Positions 42,622 through 51,970 of a DNA stretch of 64,000 nucleotides are shown here, piece by piece. Both the position numbers and the translations under genes were made by a program. Location of the stretch: contig SVEG01000016.1 of the NCBI GenBank assembly GCA_015057505.1, forward strand, positions 1-64,000, given 5' to 3'. Each line of letters opens with the position of its first letter. Within the stretch, counting starts at the first letter, position 1. The DNA comes from Lachnospiraceae bacterium. Lineage in GTDB: Bacteria; Bacillota; Clostridia; Lachnospirales; Lachnospiraceae. The notes under the pieces are model-generated. The model was not told where the DNA came from. It worked only from the letters and a program-made list of their open reading frames with translations, and made no database searches.

Positions 42622-43580
42622 TATTCTTCTCCTTTCACGGTATCTACTACCCATTTAATTCTGTTTATATCTACTCCTCTGCCGAGAGAGCAGTCTGCAC
42701 CTATAATCATACCATTTTCTGTGTTCTCTTCCAACCATTTTTTTGTAAATGCTACAATTTCTTCCTTTGTTCCCGAGCAAAGCACTGCGTCATCTCTGTT
42801 ATCAAAGCCTCCGATCACACATTTGCCTCCAAAGAACTTCTTGCCTTCCGGAAGCGTCATATTCTCTACGAAAACTGCCCAGTTTATAGCCTTTGCCGGA
42901 TAATCCTGCCATACTTCGATTCTGTTCTTATCTCCTGCCCAGCCACAGCAGTGAAGCATATTGTTCTCACTGAGCTTATTGGCAGCCTCAAGAACCTTTA
43001 AATCACTCGGAGTAACCAGCTTACGATACTCCTCATATGTAAATCTGAATTCCTCTGCATTCTGTACGCAATAGTAGATTCCATCACAGCCTGCTTCATT
43101 TATCAAAAGCTCGCAAAGTGTTATTGCATCCTGCGCTATAATATCAAATGCATATAAAACAGCTTCCGGGTCCTCTTTAAGGTGACTCATAAGAAGCTCC
43201 TCTGATGTTCCGAATCTGAAAAAAGACATCGGACAAAACACATTATAGAATGTACAGCATTCTCCGTTAAGACGCTCTACTATTTCCTTTGCACGCTTAA
43301 CCTGTCCCTGTATAAAAGGATGGTCCTTGCCGAGCGGCTTCATGTTATACCAGTCCTTCGGTTCTTTAATCTGTGGAATAATCGGATTGGGATAATCAAA
43401 AAATCCGTCACACATAATTTTTATAAAGTCTGTATCGCAAGCCTTGTAATAATCAAGATGCGCATCAACACAGTCCTTGTCTAAATCCATATCTAACGGG
43501 AAATGAAACCAAAAACCTACCGGCGGTCTGTCAACCGGCTTGTTGTTCATTGCATTAAGTACTCTTTCTCTCTTAGTCAT
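42621..43580 (-). CDS. Uroporphyrinogen decarboxylase-family protein (methyltransferase-like)
   Basis: 319 residues. Begins MTKRERVLNAMNNKPVDRPPVGFW, the standard opening of UroD/MtaA-type proteins, and carries a LHCCGWAGDK metal-binding region (about 210-220) and GCDGIYYC. Short UroD homologues in anaerobes usually act as corrinoid or thiol methyltransferases, or demethylases, rather than in haem synthesis. No haem gene or corrinoid protein is adjacent. It overlaps the aldo/keto reductase by one base. An inverted repeat at 43661-43724 lies upstream. Confidence 0.85.
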   Translation of the reverse strand: MTKRERVLNAMNNKPVDRPPVGFWFHFPLDMDLDKDCVDAHLDYYKACDTDFIKIMCDGFFDYPNPIIPQIKEPKDWYNMKPLGKDHPFIQGQVKRAKEIVERLNGECCTFYNVFCPMSFFRFGTSEELLMSHLKEDPEAVLYAFDIIAQDAITLCELLINEAGCDGIYYCVQNAEEFRFTYEEYRKLVTPSDLKVLEAANKLSENNMLHCCGWAGDKNRIEVWQDYPAKAINWAVFVENMTLPEGKKFFGGKCVIGGFDNRDDAVLCSGTKEEIVAFTKKWLEENTENGMIIGADCSLGRGVDINRIKWVVDTVKGEE

Positions 43581-43808
43581 AACAAAACCCTCCCATGTAT
43601 TTTTGACAACATTATAACAAGCGATTTTTGCCTTTTCTTTTATTATATCGCTAATTTATATGCAAAATCGCTCACTATAACTCCTGTTAAATGCAATCCA
43701 AATTACGGTATGAGCGATTCTGCATAGTTTTCGGCAAATATATATTAGAAAAGTTTTTTTAATTATACTATAATTTAAACAGGTAATTAATAGGAGGTCT
43801 TTTACAAT
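43581..43808. other. Divergent regulatory region between the UroD-like gene and pepV
   Basis: 228 bp. A TATAAT for the minus-strand gene is at 43611-43616 and a related AGCGATTTTTGC element (43619-43631) lies in its spacer. On the plus side TATAAT lies near 43769 before pepV, with a poor -35. The inverted repeat is listed separately. Confidence 0.55.
43661..43724. repeat. 14-bp inverted repeat, candidate operator
   Basis: TGCAAAATCGCTCA (43661-43674) and TGAGCGATTCTGCA (43711-43724) are inverted copies with 13 of 14 matching, 36 bp apart. A partial third copy at 43619-43631 overlaps the UroD-like gene promoter. Spacing of the arms suggests two binding sites with DNA looping rather than a hairpin. 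Confidence 0.55.
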
Positions 43809-45209
43809 ATGTCAGCATTTACAAAGCAGGCGGTTGAAGAATGGGTTGACAAGCAGATGCCCGACTTTCTTAACGACCTAATTACAATCACCAACATAAG
43901 AAGTGTTGCTGAAATCGACAGTAACATAGCACCCTACGGTCAGGGTTGTATTGACGTTCTTAATAAAATGCTGGAGATTGGACAGAGCTATGGTTTTAAC
44001 ACACGCAACTACGACAATTATGTAGGTTGCATCGAACTTAACGACCTTAAAGACGACATCGGAATCTGGGCACATCTTGACGTGGTACATGAAGGCGAAG
44101 GCTGGGTATATCCTCCGTATCAGGCGCAAATCAAGGATAACTACGTTATAGGGCGCGGTTGTCAGGACAACAAAAGCTCCGCGATAGTCGGTCTTTACAC
44201 CCTTAGATTTCTCAAGGAATTCAATATTCCCGTTACTCATAATGTGAAGTTGTTCTGCGGAACTTGTGAAGAACAGGGCATGTATGACCTTGATTATTTT
44301 ACAAAGCATTACCCCTGTCCCGTACTTTCACTCGTTCCGGACAGTGGCTTCCCCGTATGTTGCGGTGAACGTGGTTCCTTTAATGGTGAATTTATCTCAG
44401 ACAAGGAATTTTCAGATGAAATAATTGATTTTTACACCTCTAATTCCATATACATGGTACCGGAGAAGGCAACTATTGTCCTTAAGAAAAGCGATACTAT
44501 GCTTGAGAAGATAAAAACTCTTCCCGAGAATGTTGAGATTGACATAAATGGCAATGTTACGTTAACCGTAACAGGTGCGTCCAAGAATGCGTTTATGCCA
44601 CGCGGAAGTATAGATGCTTTGCTCATCTTGCTTACAGAATTACATAATCATGATATTTTATCGGCACATGATGACGCAATCTTTTCACTTTGTCGTGAAA
44701 TCAATGCTACCTATGACGGCACTGCACTTAATGTCAACTGTACCGATGATATTTCCGGTCCGCTTGTACTTACATGCGTTATAGCCAAGAATGAAGACCG
44801 ACACTTAAAAGCAACCTTTGTTTCCAAATTCCCCATTTCAAAAAATGATACTGATTTTGAGGGAATTGTAACAAATGTATGTAAGGGACGCGGCTATTCC
44901 TTTAAAGTAACCCGCTATGGCAAAGCCAACTACTTTGACCCGGACCACCCTGTTGTCGGCAAGCTTACAGCTATATACAACGACTACATGGGTCTTGACA
45001 CCAAGCCTTTTGTAATGAGTGGCGGCACCTATGCCCGCAAGCTTCCCAATGCATTTGCATTCGGAACAGGCATGTCCCTCAAAAGACCACCGGAAGGACT
45101 GTTTTTACCGGGACACGGCGACTATCATCAGCCTGACGAGGCTATTTCCATCACAAGAATGCGTAATGCACTTGTGATATATATTCTCAGTTTTCTTGAA
45201 ATTGCGTAG
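43809..45209 (+). CDS. pepV: M20-family dipeptidase (PepV-like)
   Basis: 466 residues. Zinc-binding and catalytic motifs: IWAHLDVVHEGEGW (about 87-100, His ligand and Asp), IGRGCQDNKSSAIVGLY (about 114-130) and CGTCEEQGMYDLDYF (catalytic Glu pair). The C-terminal half has GGTYARKLPNAFAFGTG and the last His in HGDYHQPDE. PepV enzymes are cytoplasmic di-zinc aminopeptidases for dipeptides. It is monocistronic, ending in a very strong hairpin. Confidence 0.93.
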   Translation: MSAFTKQAVEEWVDKQMPDFLNDLITITNIRSVAEIDSNIAPYGQGCIDVLNKMLEIGQSYGFNTRNYDNYVGCIELNDLKDDIGIWAHLDVVHEGEGWVYPPYQAQIKDNYVIGRGCQDNKSSAIVGLYTLRFLKEFNIPVTHNVKLFCGTCEEQGMYDLDYFTKHYPCPVLSLVPDSGFPVCCGERGSFNGEFISDKEFSDEIIDFYTSNSIYMVPEKATIVLKKSDTMLEKIKTLPENVEIDINGNVTLTVTGASKNAFMPRGSIDALLILLTELHNHDILSAHDDAIFSLCREINATYDGTALNVNCTDDISGPLVLTCVIAKNEDRHLKATFVSKFPISKNDTDFEGIVTNVCKGRGYSFKVTRYGKANYFDPDHPVVGKLTAIYNDYMGLDTKPFVMSGGTYARKLPNAFAFGTGMSLKRPPEGLFLPGHGDYHQPDEAISITRMRNALVIYILSFLEIA

Positions 45210-45232
45210 CATACTTTTTTATTAAAGTTTAA

Positions 45233-45293
45233 TGCAACGAAAGAGCATTCATGGTACTTCCCCCCCCCATTCCATGAATGCTTTTTCGTTGCA
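45233..45293. terminator. Long perfect hairpin after pepV
   Basis: A 22-bp stem with one bulged G joins TGCAACGA... (45233-45255) to its complement (45272-45293). The loop carries a run of about eight Cs. ACTTTTTATG follows on the plus strand. It ends pepV and insulates the AraC genes. Confidence 0.85.
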
Positions 45294-45359
45294 AAACTTT
45301 TTATGGATAATCACCACAGCATTTGATATAATCATAACATAAAACAATTGGAGACCAAC

Positions 45360-46301
45360 ATGAACAATTCAAGCTCTAACTTCACTCTTGAATATAGAGA
45401 ATATATTTTGCCGGATGAATTTCCGGCACTTGTTCTTGCACCCAAAAATGCTGTTTTCACAAGTAATTTTTCACAACAGGAGAAGAAATATCATTTTCAC
45501 AACTGTATAGAAATCGGCATTTGTTATGAAGGGGAACACTCTCTTCTTTTTGAAGACAGCGTATACAAAATATCTCCCGGAACATTTTTTGTGTTGCCTC
45601 CTTATACTATGCACTTTATGAACCGCAACGACAGAACCCTGCCTGCCAATTGCGAATATCTTTATATAAAACCCGAGGAGCTGTTGCAGGGTTTTTATCC
45701 TTTCCAAATACCCTCTGAGATGATGTGGTATAAAAATGCCACAGTACCCTTTATTTTTTCAAAAGAAGCTCATTCTGTCATTTACAGAATTATCGAGAGC
45801 ATTCTACGTGAATATAAGGAACAACACAACAATTATAAACTTGTAATTAAAGGATTGTTTCTAAGCCTTATGGCAGAACTGACAAGAGAGGTTTCGATCA
45901 GCAACTGTGAACAATACCCTTCCAAATACCAAAGCATGTCCAAAATCCAGCCTGCTCTGCAGCATATACATCAAAATTACGCCCAGCCGATTAAAATAGC
46001 TGAGCTTGCGGCAGTCTGTCATATGAGTACTTCCGGATTTTGTACGCTGTTCTCTGAGCTCATGCATAACTCACCCAACCGTTACATCAATACTTTAAGG
46101 CTTGAGAATGCATGTAAGCTTCTTCGCAGCACTGAGCTTCCCGTGCTTGATATATCAATCGAAACAGGATTTTCGTCATTGTCGAATTTTTATAAAATGT
46201 TCAAGGAGCGGTACAACATGTCTCCGCTAAAATGGCGTAATGACAAACGTACAATCCGCAAAAAGAACTACAGATACTCCCCTTTTCTTCCGGAGGCTTA
46301 A
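45360..46301 (+). CDS. AraC-family regulator (first of a tandem pair)
   Basis: 313 residues, ATG at 45360 with TTGGAG upstream. Cupin-like sensor at about 35-120 (KKYHFHNCIEIGICYEGEHSLLFEDSVYKISPG) and double HTH at about 200-300 (IKIAELAAVCHMSTSGFCTLFSELMHNSPNRYINTLRLENACKLL; LDISIETGFSSLSNFYKMFKERYNMSPLKWR). It is separated from the next AraC gene by 2 bp, so the two regulators share an mRNA. Ligand unknown. Confidence 0.9.
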   Translation: MNNSSSNFTLEYREYILPDEFPALVLAPKNAVFTSNFSQQEKKYHFHNCIEIGICYEGEHSLLFEDSVYKISPGTFFVLPPYTMHFMNRNDRTLPANCEYLYIKPEELLQGFYPFQIPSEMMWYKNATVPFIFSKEAHSVIYRIIESILREYKEQHNNYKLVIKGLFLSLMAELTREVSISNCEQYPSKYQSMSKIQPALQHIHQNYAQPIKIAELAAVCHMSTSGFCTLFSELMHNSPNRYINTLRLENACKLLRSTELPVLDISIETGFSSLSNFYKMFKERYNMSPLKWRNDKRTIRKKNYRYSPFLPEA

Positions 46302-46303
46302 TT

Positions 46304-47077
46304 ATGCAAACTACTTTTTCAGAAATTTCAAATTTACAAGGTGCTGTTAAAATAGGTCGCTGTCTTTCCACCGGTGACCTTGTTTTCCTGCCGGAAACCA
46401 CAAACCGCTTCCCTGAGGAAGTACCTGTGGAATTTTTTAATAACTTATCTTATGAATACCTGTATTTTGACCCTTTTCTCATGTTTAACGAATTACTTAA
46501 CAGCAAAGAGGTTCAAAAAATACTTTTTATATTGCCCGAATGCTATGGTTTTTTCCCAAAGGAACAATATACCGATATTTGTTTTATTGCCGAGCTTATT
46601 TTTAATGAATTCCACAGGAAAAAAGCTCACTACGAGGATGCCATAAGAGGTCTTCTTCTCTCTCTTATTTCATTGATTGTGCGCAATTTTCCTAAGGAAA
46701 ACCGTCTCAAAAAGTCTGATTCGCAAATACAAACCGTACTGCTTTTTATACACAATAATTACGCAGACAAACTATCTGTTGCCGACATGGCAAAAGATTG
46801 CTGCAATATGAGCGAATCTCACTTCAGACGTAAATTCGTTGAAATTATGCATATTTCACCACTGGATTATATTAATGCACTCAGAATTCATAAAGCCTGT
46901 CAGCTTATTTATCACAGCGAAATGCATATTAACGAGATTGCCCAGTCAGTTGGTTTTACGACACTTTCAAGCTTTAACAGGCAATTTCAGATGCTTACCG
47001 GCACTTCACCAACCAAATGGCGAAAAACTCATATTAACCCGGTATCACAGCTATACTATACTGTAACGGGCTCATAA
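46304..47077 (+). CDS. AraC-family regulator (second of a tandem pair)
   Basis: 257 residues. C-terminal double HTH at about 145-245 (LSVADMAKDCCNMSESHFRRKFVEIMHISPLDYINALR; INEIAQSVGFTTLSSFNRQFQMLTGTSPTKWRK). The N-terminal part (about 1-135) is short and lacks the HxH cupin signature seen in the first regulator. It could be a degraded sensor or a different ligand domain. It lies 2 bp after the first AraC gene and 26 bp before birA. It probably arose as a divergent duplicate (inference). Confidence 0.88.
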   Translation: MQTTFSEISNLQGAVKIGRCLSTGDLVFLPETTNRFPEEVPVEFFNNLSYEYLYFDPFLMFNELLNSKEVQKILFILPECYGFFPKEQYTDICFIAELIFNEFHRKKAHYEDAIRGLLLSLISLIVRNFPKENRLKKSDSQIQTVLLFIHNNYADKLSVADMAKDCCNMSESHFRRKFVEIMHISPLDYINALRIHKACQLIYHSEMHINEIAQSVGFTTLSSFNRQFQMLTGTSPTKWRKTHINPVSQLYYTVTGS

Positions 47078-47103
47078 CTTTTTTTCACAAGGAGTTTACA
47101 ACA

Positions 47104-47982
47104 ATGACAGATATTTTATCTTCTTTAGGAATAAAAGAACATCTTGACGAACAAAACAAAGACTTGAATATAGAAATTTACCCGATACTGAATTCGACCA
47201 ATCTGACTCTTAAGGAAAAAGCTGCTTCAGGTGCTCCCGAAGGCACTGTTATCATTGCCGAGGAACAGACAATGGGCCGCGGCCGTTTCGGACGACAGTT
47301 TTTCTCACCTGCGGGCACAGGTATTTACATGAGTATGCTTTTGCGTCCACAGCTTGAACCTTCAGATTCCACTCTCATTACAACCGCAACCGCAGTCGCG
47401 GTTTCGGAAGCCATTGAAGAAGTAACCGGTGCTTCCACTGCCATCAAATGGATTAATGATATATGGATTAAAAAATACGGAAGTAACAAATATGCTAAGA
47501 TTTGTGGCATACTTACCGAAGCTGCCTTGTCCTCGGGAAGCAGATATCCTGACTACATTATTCTCGGCATCGGAATAAATGTTTTCGAACCCGAAAACGG
47601 CTTTCCCGCGGAGATTTCAGGTATTGCGGCTTCCGCTATAGGTTCTGACCGGCCCACAAAAAACTCCAATGATACTTCAACAAGCTTGGCACAGCATGAC
47701 AGCAGTTGTTCACACAATACACGTAATCGTATCATCGCGGCTGTACTCAATAAATTCATGGCCCTTTACCCCAATTTAACTAAGCGCACTTTCCTTGATG
47801 AATACAGAAGACGCTCCGTAGTTCTGGGTCACAAAATTAATGTTATTGAGAACACGCTTCGCCCTGACGTTTCCTTTAGTGCAACTGCCGTTGCGATTGA
47901 TAATGACTGTAACCTAATCGTTGAGCTTGAAGATGGCACAACAGAAGCCCTGTACAGTGGCGAAATAAGTATAAGACTATAA
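47104..47982 (+). CDS. birA: Biotin-[acetyl-CoA-carboxylase] ligase
   Basis: 292 residues, RBS AAGGAG 8 nt before the ATG. Catalytic domain with EEQTMGRGRFGRQFFSPAGTGIYMSMLLRP (biotinyl-AMP loop GRGRFGR, about 59-65), IKWINDIWI (about 117-125) and LGIGINVF. A C-terminal SH3-like domain covers about 240-292. It lacks the N-terminal repressor HTH of bifunctional BirA. A Ser/Thr/Asn-rich insert of about 25 residues (near 185-210) is atypical. It biotinylates AccB of the fatty-acid operon at 61457. Confidence 0.93.
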   Translation: MTDILSSLGIKEHLDEQNKDLNIEIYPILNSTNLTLKEKAASGAPEGTVIIAEEQTMGRGRFGRQFFSPAGTGIYMSMLLRPQLEPSDSTLITTATAVAVSEAIEEVTGASTAIKWINDIWIKKYGSNKYAKICGILTEAALSSGSRYPDYIILGIGINVFEPENGFPAEISGIAASAIGSDRPTKNSNDTSTSLAQHDSSCSHNTRNRIIAAVLNKFMALYPNLTKRTFLDEYRRRSVVLGHKINVIENTLRPDVSFSATAVAIDNDCNLIVELEDGTTEALYSGEISIRL

Positions 47983-47984
47983 AA

Positions 47985-48016
47985 GAAGCTGTCGCAAACT
48001 GCGACAGCCTCTTTTT
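47985..48016. terminator. Bidirectional terminator between birA and the GPH symporter gene
   Basis: GAAGCTGTCGCA and TGCGACAGCCTC form an 11/12-bp stem with a 3-nt loop. TTTTT follows on the plus strand and TTCTTTT on the minus strand. Confidence 0.88.
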
Positions 48017-48036
48017 ATTAAAAACCCTATACACAA

Positions 48037-49506
48037 TTAGTTTTCGACTACTCTTCTTTCTGCCATTTCTTCCTGCATCTTTGTAAGAGTCTTCTTATCA
48101 AGATTATAGATAACGGCTAAGCCGATAAACTGCATTACTGCACTGAACATGTAAAGTCCTGCAACGAGCCAACACATATTGTTTGCTGTTGCGGCAGACT
48201 GTGCACCAACTCCTAAATCTGAATTGTAGCCCAAAAATCCCATTAACAAAAGAACAAGTGAAGGTCCAACACCCTGTGCGAGCTTACGGAAGAATGAGTG
48301 AAGTGAATAAACAGTACCCTCTTCTCTCTTACCTGTCTTCCACTCGTTGTAATCGATGGCATCTGCCATGAGTGCCCATGATACACATGTGTAGATACCC
48401 ATGCCCATACCGTAAATACATAATGCGGCAATATAGATAACAAGTGCAAGATTTCTGTCAGAAATCAACGGGAAGACAAACATCAAAACACCACCTGCAA
48501 GCGACACAAATGTTCCTGCAACAGAAGCTTCCTTCTTTCCCCACTTAGCAACGATTTTCTTAATAAACGGCATAAATATCAACATCGGAAGGAAACCGAT
48601 AAGCTGTACGATACCTGAAAGCTCTGCCATACCGAAATAAATCGCAAACATAATGGATACTGCTGTAGTAGCAGCATTCATACCAAGGAACATACCCATA
48701 GCTGCAAGTGTTGCACCGACTGCGGGACGGTTCTTCATGAAGTTACCAAAAGCCTTTACAATATTAAACTTCTCTGTATCATTTGTCTTAACAGAATTCT
48801 CATCTACACGGATGGTAATATTTTTAAGCATGAAAAGGAATGCGATAAAACCTAAAATACCCATTATAAGTGCTGCAATGAAAACTCTTTCACCCAGAAG
48901 TTCCTGAACCTGCTTGCCTGTCTCTGCATTCATTACAGGATTTCCATCTGCATCAAAAACTTTTTTCCAAATCAACATCGGAAGGATAATATTCGGAAGC
49001 AAGTTACCAAATATTGAACCTACGCTTCTCCATGTTGACAACTGTGCTCTTTCACCGGCATCCTCTGTAACAAGTGAAAGCATTGAGCCGTAAGGAACGT
49101 TAGCAACCGTATAACATGCATCCCAGATAATATAACCAAGAATAAACAAAATAGCCTTGATAATAACCGGAGCCTTAGGTACCGGAATAAATACCAGCGC
49201 ACCTGCAACAAGCAGACCGATTGCACCGATCAAGATGTACGTTTTAAATTTACCCATTCTGTACTTTCTTCTGTCAGCATCAATCATGGAACCAATAAGC
49301 GGATCGTTTATTGCATCCCAAATCTGTACAGCCAAAAGAAGTCCTGAAAGAAGTCCTGTCTCAAGCATCATGTAAACAAGCCAGAATGTCTGAACAGTTC
49401 CCTTAAGTGAAAAACTCATGTTACAACCAAAATCACCTGCTGCATACGCAATTTTGTCTCTCATGCCAAACTTGCGGTATTCCTTGTTTGTCTTAGAAGT
49501 ATCCAT
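48037..49506 (-). CDS. GPH-family sugar:cation symporter
   Basis: 489 residues with about twelve membrane helices. MelB-type motifs: KIAYAAGDFGCNMSFSLKGT (10-30 region), MIDADRRKYRMGKFKTYILIG (loop 2-3) and DAIDYNEWKTGKREEGTVYSLHSFFRKLAQG (about 380-410). GPH symporters carry oligosaccharides or glycosides with Na+ or H+. It follows the GH2 gene by 70 bp with a hairpin between, so it probably imports the glycoside that GH2 cleaves. Confidence 0.93.
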   Translation of the reverse strand: MDTSKTNKEYRKFGMRDKIAYAAGDFGCNMSFSLKGTVQTFWLVYMMLETGLLSGLLLAVQIWDAINDPLIGSMIDADRRKYRMGKFKTYILIGAIGLLVAGALVFIPVPKAPVIIKAILFILGYIIWDACYTVANVPYGSMLSLVTEDAGERAQLSTWRSVGSIFGNLLPNIILPMLIWKKVFDADGNPVMNAETGKQVQELLGERVFIAALIMGILGFIAFLFMLKNITIRVDENSVKTNDTEKFNIVKAFGNFMKNRPAVGATLAAMGMFLGMNAATTAVSIMFAIYFGMAELSGIVQLIGFLPMLIFMPFIKKIVAKWGKKEASVAGTFVSLAGGVLMFVFPLISDRNLALVIYIAALCIYGMGMGIYTCVSWALMADAIDYNEWKTGKREEGTVYSLHSFFRKLAQGVGPSLVLLLMGFLGYNSDLGVGAQSAATANNMCWLVAGLYMFSAVMQFIGLAVIYNLDKKTLTKMQEEMAERRVVEN

Positions 49507-49542
49507 TATAATTTCCTCCTATTTATCTTCTCTCTTATTTAG

Positions 49543-49567
49543 AGGGGCAGTCTCTCCTTCTGCCCCT
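49543..49567 (-). promoter_or_regulatory. Intercistronic hairpin between GH2 and GPH genes
   Basis: AGGGGCAG/CTGCCCCT, 8-bp perfect stem. No T-run follows on the minus strand, so it is more likely an mRNA processing or stability element than a terminator. It could lower expression of the symporter relative to the enzyme. Confidence 0.5.
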
Positions 49568-49576
49568 TAAGGCACA

Positions 49577-51826
49577 TTATTTTTTCTTAATCTTGTTAAG
49601 TTTCTTGTTAAACGCAAGCATCTCGTCTTTAGTAAGAGGCTTAGCTCCCATTGTTCCCATCATGGAAAGAAGTCTCTTTACAGTAAATCCACCGAGGAAT
49701 CCCATCATGTCTTTGCTCTGCATCATCGAACCGGCATCCACCATGGTCTTCTTACCCTTCATTGCCTTCTTAACAAGACCCAGGAAAGCAAGTTTTCCTC
49801 TGAAGGTTGCAAGCACATCGCTTGCCTTGTCGTTAATTGAGAAACGTCCTTCAGGAGCCGTAATTTCAAACCAGTTGAGAACATCTCCCGATTCTGTCAT
49901 ACGGTAATCGTTGTTGAATTCTGCAACCTTTACAATCTTGGATGTGTCTTCACACTCGCCCGCCTTAGCCACGAGCTCCGTAGTTCCTGCATTAGGTACA
50001 TCGAAGTAGAAGAAATGTACATCACTTGTCTGCTTTCCGAGACTTACGCCGTTTGCGAACAACTCAACTTCGGGCTGATTGGAGTAAACTGTTACCTTTG
50101 TTACCTCTTCAACACGATCCACATATCGCTTACCGCAAATGTGTACGAACGGTTCGTCTGAAAGCCATGCCTTGTAAGCATAGAAGGAATCCTTCTTATA
50201 CTTTCTGTCAAAGGTCATAAGTCCCTTATGGTTCTGTCCGTCCTCACCGCCCTCTGCACGTGCATCGGCACCGAAATCAAACATGTTCCATACATGAGTT
50301 GCCCAGATATATTTTCTTGTAAATAACTGCTTGATAAGTTCTTCATGGTAGTACGCCTGATATTCTTCGGTGTAATCACCCTGCTCAGGGTTCGATGTAT
50401 GCCAGTTAAGTGCTTCACAACCGTATTCACTCACACCTACCGGAATACTCGGATGCTCTGCATGGAACTTGTCCATCCAAGGACCGTTCATTGAAGTATC
50501 TCCGCCGTACCATCCAAAATAATGGTTCCACGCTACCGTATCGGGAATCTTAATATACTCGCAATCTGTAGGGCACATTGACACAATCGCCATCGTTGTA
50601 AGTCTTGTCTTGTCCCACTCATGACAAAGGTCGTTCAAAATACGGTGATTTTCAAGTAAGTCAGGATCGTCTGCGCCCTTCATTGAAATCTCATTGGAAA
50701 GTCCCCATACAAAGATTGATGTATGATTGTAATTCTGTGCAAGTAATTCCTTCATCTGTGTAATTGTGTTTTCTCTACCCTTAGGCATGTGGTTAGAAAT
50801 ATACGGAATCTCTGCCCAAAGCACAAAGCCCATCTCATCACACAAATCATAAAAATACTGGTTATGCTGGTAATGTGCGAGACGAATTGTCGTTGCACCC
50901 ACCTCATAAATTAATTCAGCATCTTCTTTATGATGCTCCGGAAGAAGTGCATTACCGATACCCCATCTGTCTTGATGACGAGACACACCGCGAAGAGGAT
51001 ACTCTTCACCGTTTAAGATAAAACCTCTCTTAGGATCAATTTCAAAATAGCGACAACCGAATCTTACTGTTCTGCTGTCTAATTCCTTACCGCCGTCAAA
51101 CAATACTGCTTCAAGTGTATAAAGGAAAGGATCCTTACGACCGTTCCATAAATGTGCATTTTCAATAACGAAATCTGCTTTTCCTTCGGATGCATTAACG
51201 GTTGCTTCGGCAATTACAGTAGCACCGTCCATAATTGTATATTTAACTGTCTCGCTTCCTGCAAGGCCAGTAAAATAACCTACCACAGCAACATTGGCAT
51301 TCTTGCCGTCCACAACAGGAGTTACAGTAATACCGGGCCCTCCGAAGTAATCCAAATCAAAATGTGCGTTAGGCACGCAGATAATATTAACGTCACGATA
51401 CAAACCGCCGTAGAAAGTAAAGTCTGCCATCTGAGGATATACATAATCGTTTGCAGAGTTATCAACTGCTACAACAACGATATTCTCTTCCTCCAAAAGC
51501 TTTGTAATATTTGCACGGAATGTTGAGTAACCGCCGTCATGATGAACTGCCAACTTGCCGTTTACATATACGTCTGCAGACGAATTGGCACCTTCAAATT
51601 CAATATAAACCTGTTCGGCACCCTTGTAGTCAGAAAGTGAAAGCTTCTTGGCATAATAGCATGTACCGCGGTGATAATCATTACCGCCGTCCTGTCCGTC
51701 TTTCGCATTCCATGTATGAGGAAGCGTAACTGCTTCCCACTCTGCTTCTTTTAAAATAGTGCGGTTATCTGCAATAAGAGAAGCCTCTTTTGTAAATAAC
51801 CACGAATCATTCCAATTAAATTTCAT
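49577..51826 (-). CDS. Glycoside hydrolase family 2 protein (beta-galactosidase/beta-glucuronidase type)
   Basis: 749 residues. N-terminal jelly-roll sugar-binding domain (about 1-165, TLPHTWNAKDGQDGGNDYHRGTCYY), an Ig-like domain and a TIM barrel. The acid/base Glu lies in WGLSNEISMKG (about 375) and the nucleophile Glu in PVGVSEYGCEALNW (about 475). LRGVSRHQDRWGIGNAL is the usual barrel entry motif. The last about 85 residues are Met/Lys-rich (FLGGFTVKRLLSMMG, KLNKIKKK) and unlike a standard GH2 end. It is likely a cytoplasmic exo-glycosidase. Substrate is open. Confidence 0.92.
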   Translation of the reverse strand: MKFNWNDSWLFTKEASLIADNRTILKEAEWEAVTLPHTWNAKDGQDGGNDYHRGTCYYAKKLSLSDYKGAEQVYIEFEGANSSADVYVNGKLAVHHDGGYSTFRANITKLLEEENIVVVAVDNSANDYVYPQMADFTFYGGLYRDVNIICVPNAHFDLDYFGGPGITVTPVVDGKNANVAVVGYFTGLAGSETVKYTIMDGATVIAEATVNASEGKADFVIENAHLWNGRKDPFLYTLEAVLFDGGKELDSRTVRFGCRYFEIDPKRGFILNGEEYPLRGVSRHQDRWGIGNALLPEHHKEDAELIYEVGATTIRLAHYQHNQYFYDLCDEMGFVLWAEIPYISNHMPKGRENTITQMKELLAQNYNHTSIFVWGLSNEISMKGADDPDLLENHRILNDLCHEWDKTRLTTMAIVSMCPTDCEYIKIPDTVAWNHYFGWYGGDTSMNGPWMDKFHAEHPSIPVGVSEYGCEALNWHTSNPEQGDYTEEYQAYYHEELIKQLFTRKYIWATHVWNMFDFGADARAEGGEDGQNHKGLMTFDRKYKKDSFYAYKAWLSDEPFVHICGKRYVDRVEEVTKVTVYSNQPEVELFANGVSLGKQTSDVHFFYFDVPNAGTTELVAKAGECEDTSKIVKVAEFNNDYRMTESGDVLNWFEITAPEGRFSINDKASDVLATFRGKLAFLGLVKKAMKGKKTMVDAGSMMQSKDMMGFLGGFTVKRLLSMMGTMGAKPLTKDEMLAFNKKLNKIKKK

Positions 51827-51902
51827 GGCGACCGTCTCCTTCTAAAAATTTAATATAAATTTTATTTCTAAATTCATTGTACTTAATATGTCAGACTGCT
51901 AC

Positions 51903-51931
51903 TTGTAATATTTTTGTATTTCTTGTATAAT
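51903..51931 (+). promoter_or_regulatory. Promoter of the AraC gene at 51971
   Basis: TTGTAA (51903-51908), 17-bp spacer, TATAAT (51926-51931). A start near 51938 precedes AAGGAGG and the ATG. The divergent GH2 gene starts at 51826; its promoter is not clear and may need activation by the AraC protein. Confidence 0.72.
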
Positions 51932-51970
51932 TTTTATATAATAAATATCGATTATTAAAAGGAGGATTAT

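Noticed and set aside
49543..49567. Terminator between the GH2 and GPH genes
   Set aside because: The hairpin is sound but lacks a T-run in the direction of transcription, so it is listed as an intercistronic element.
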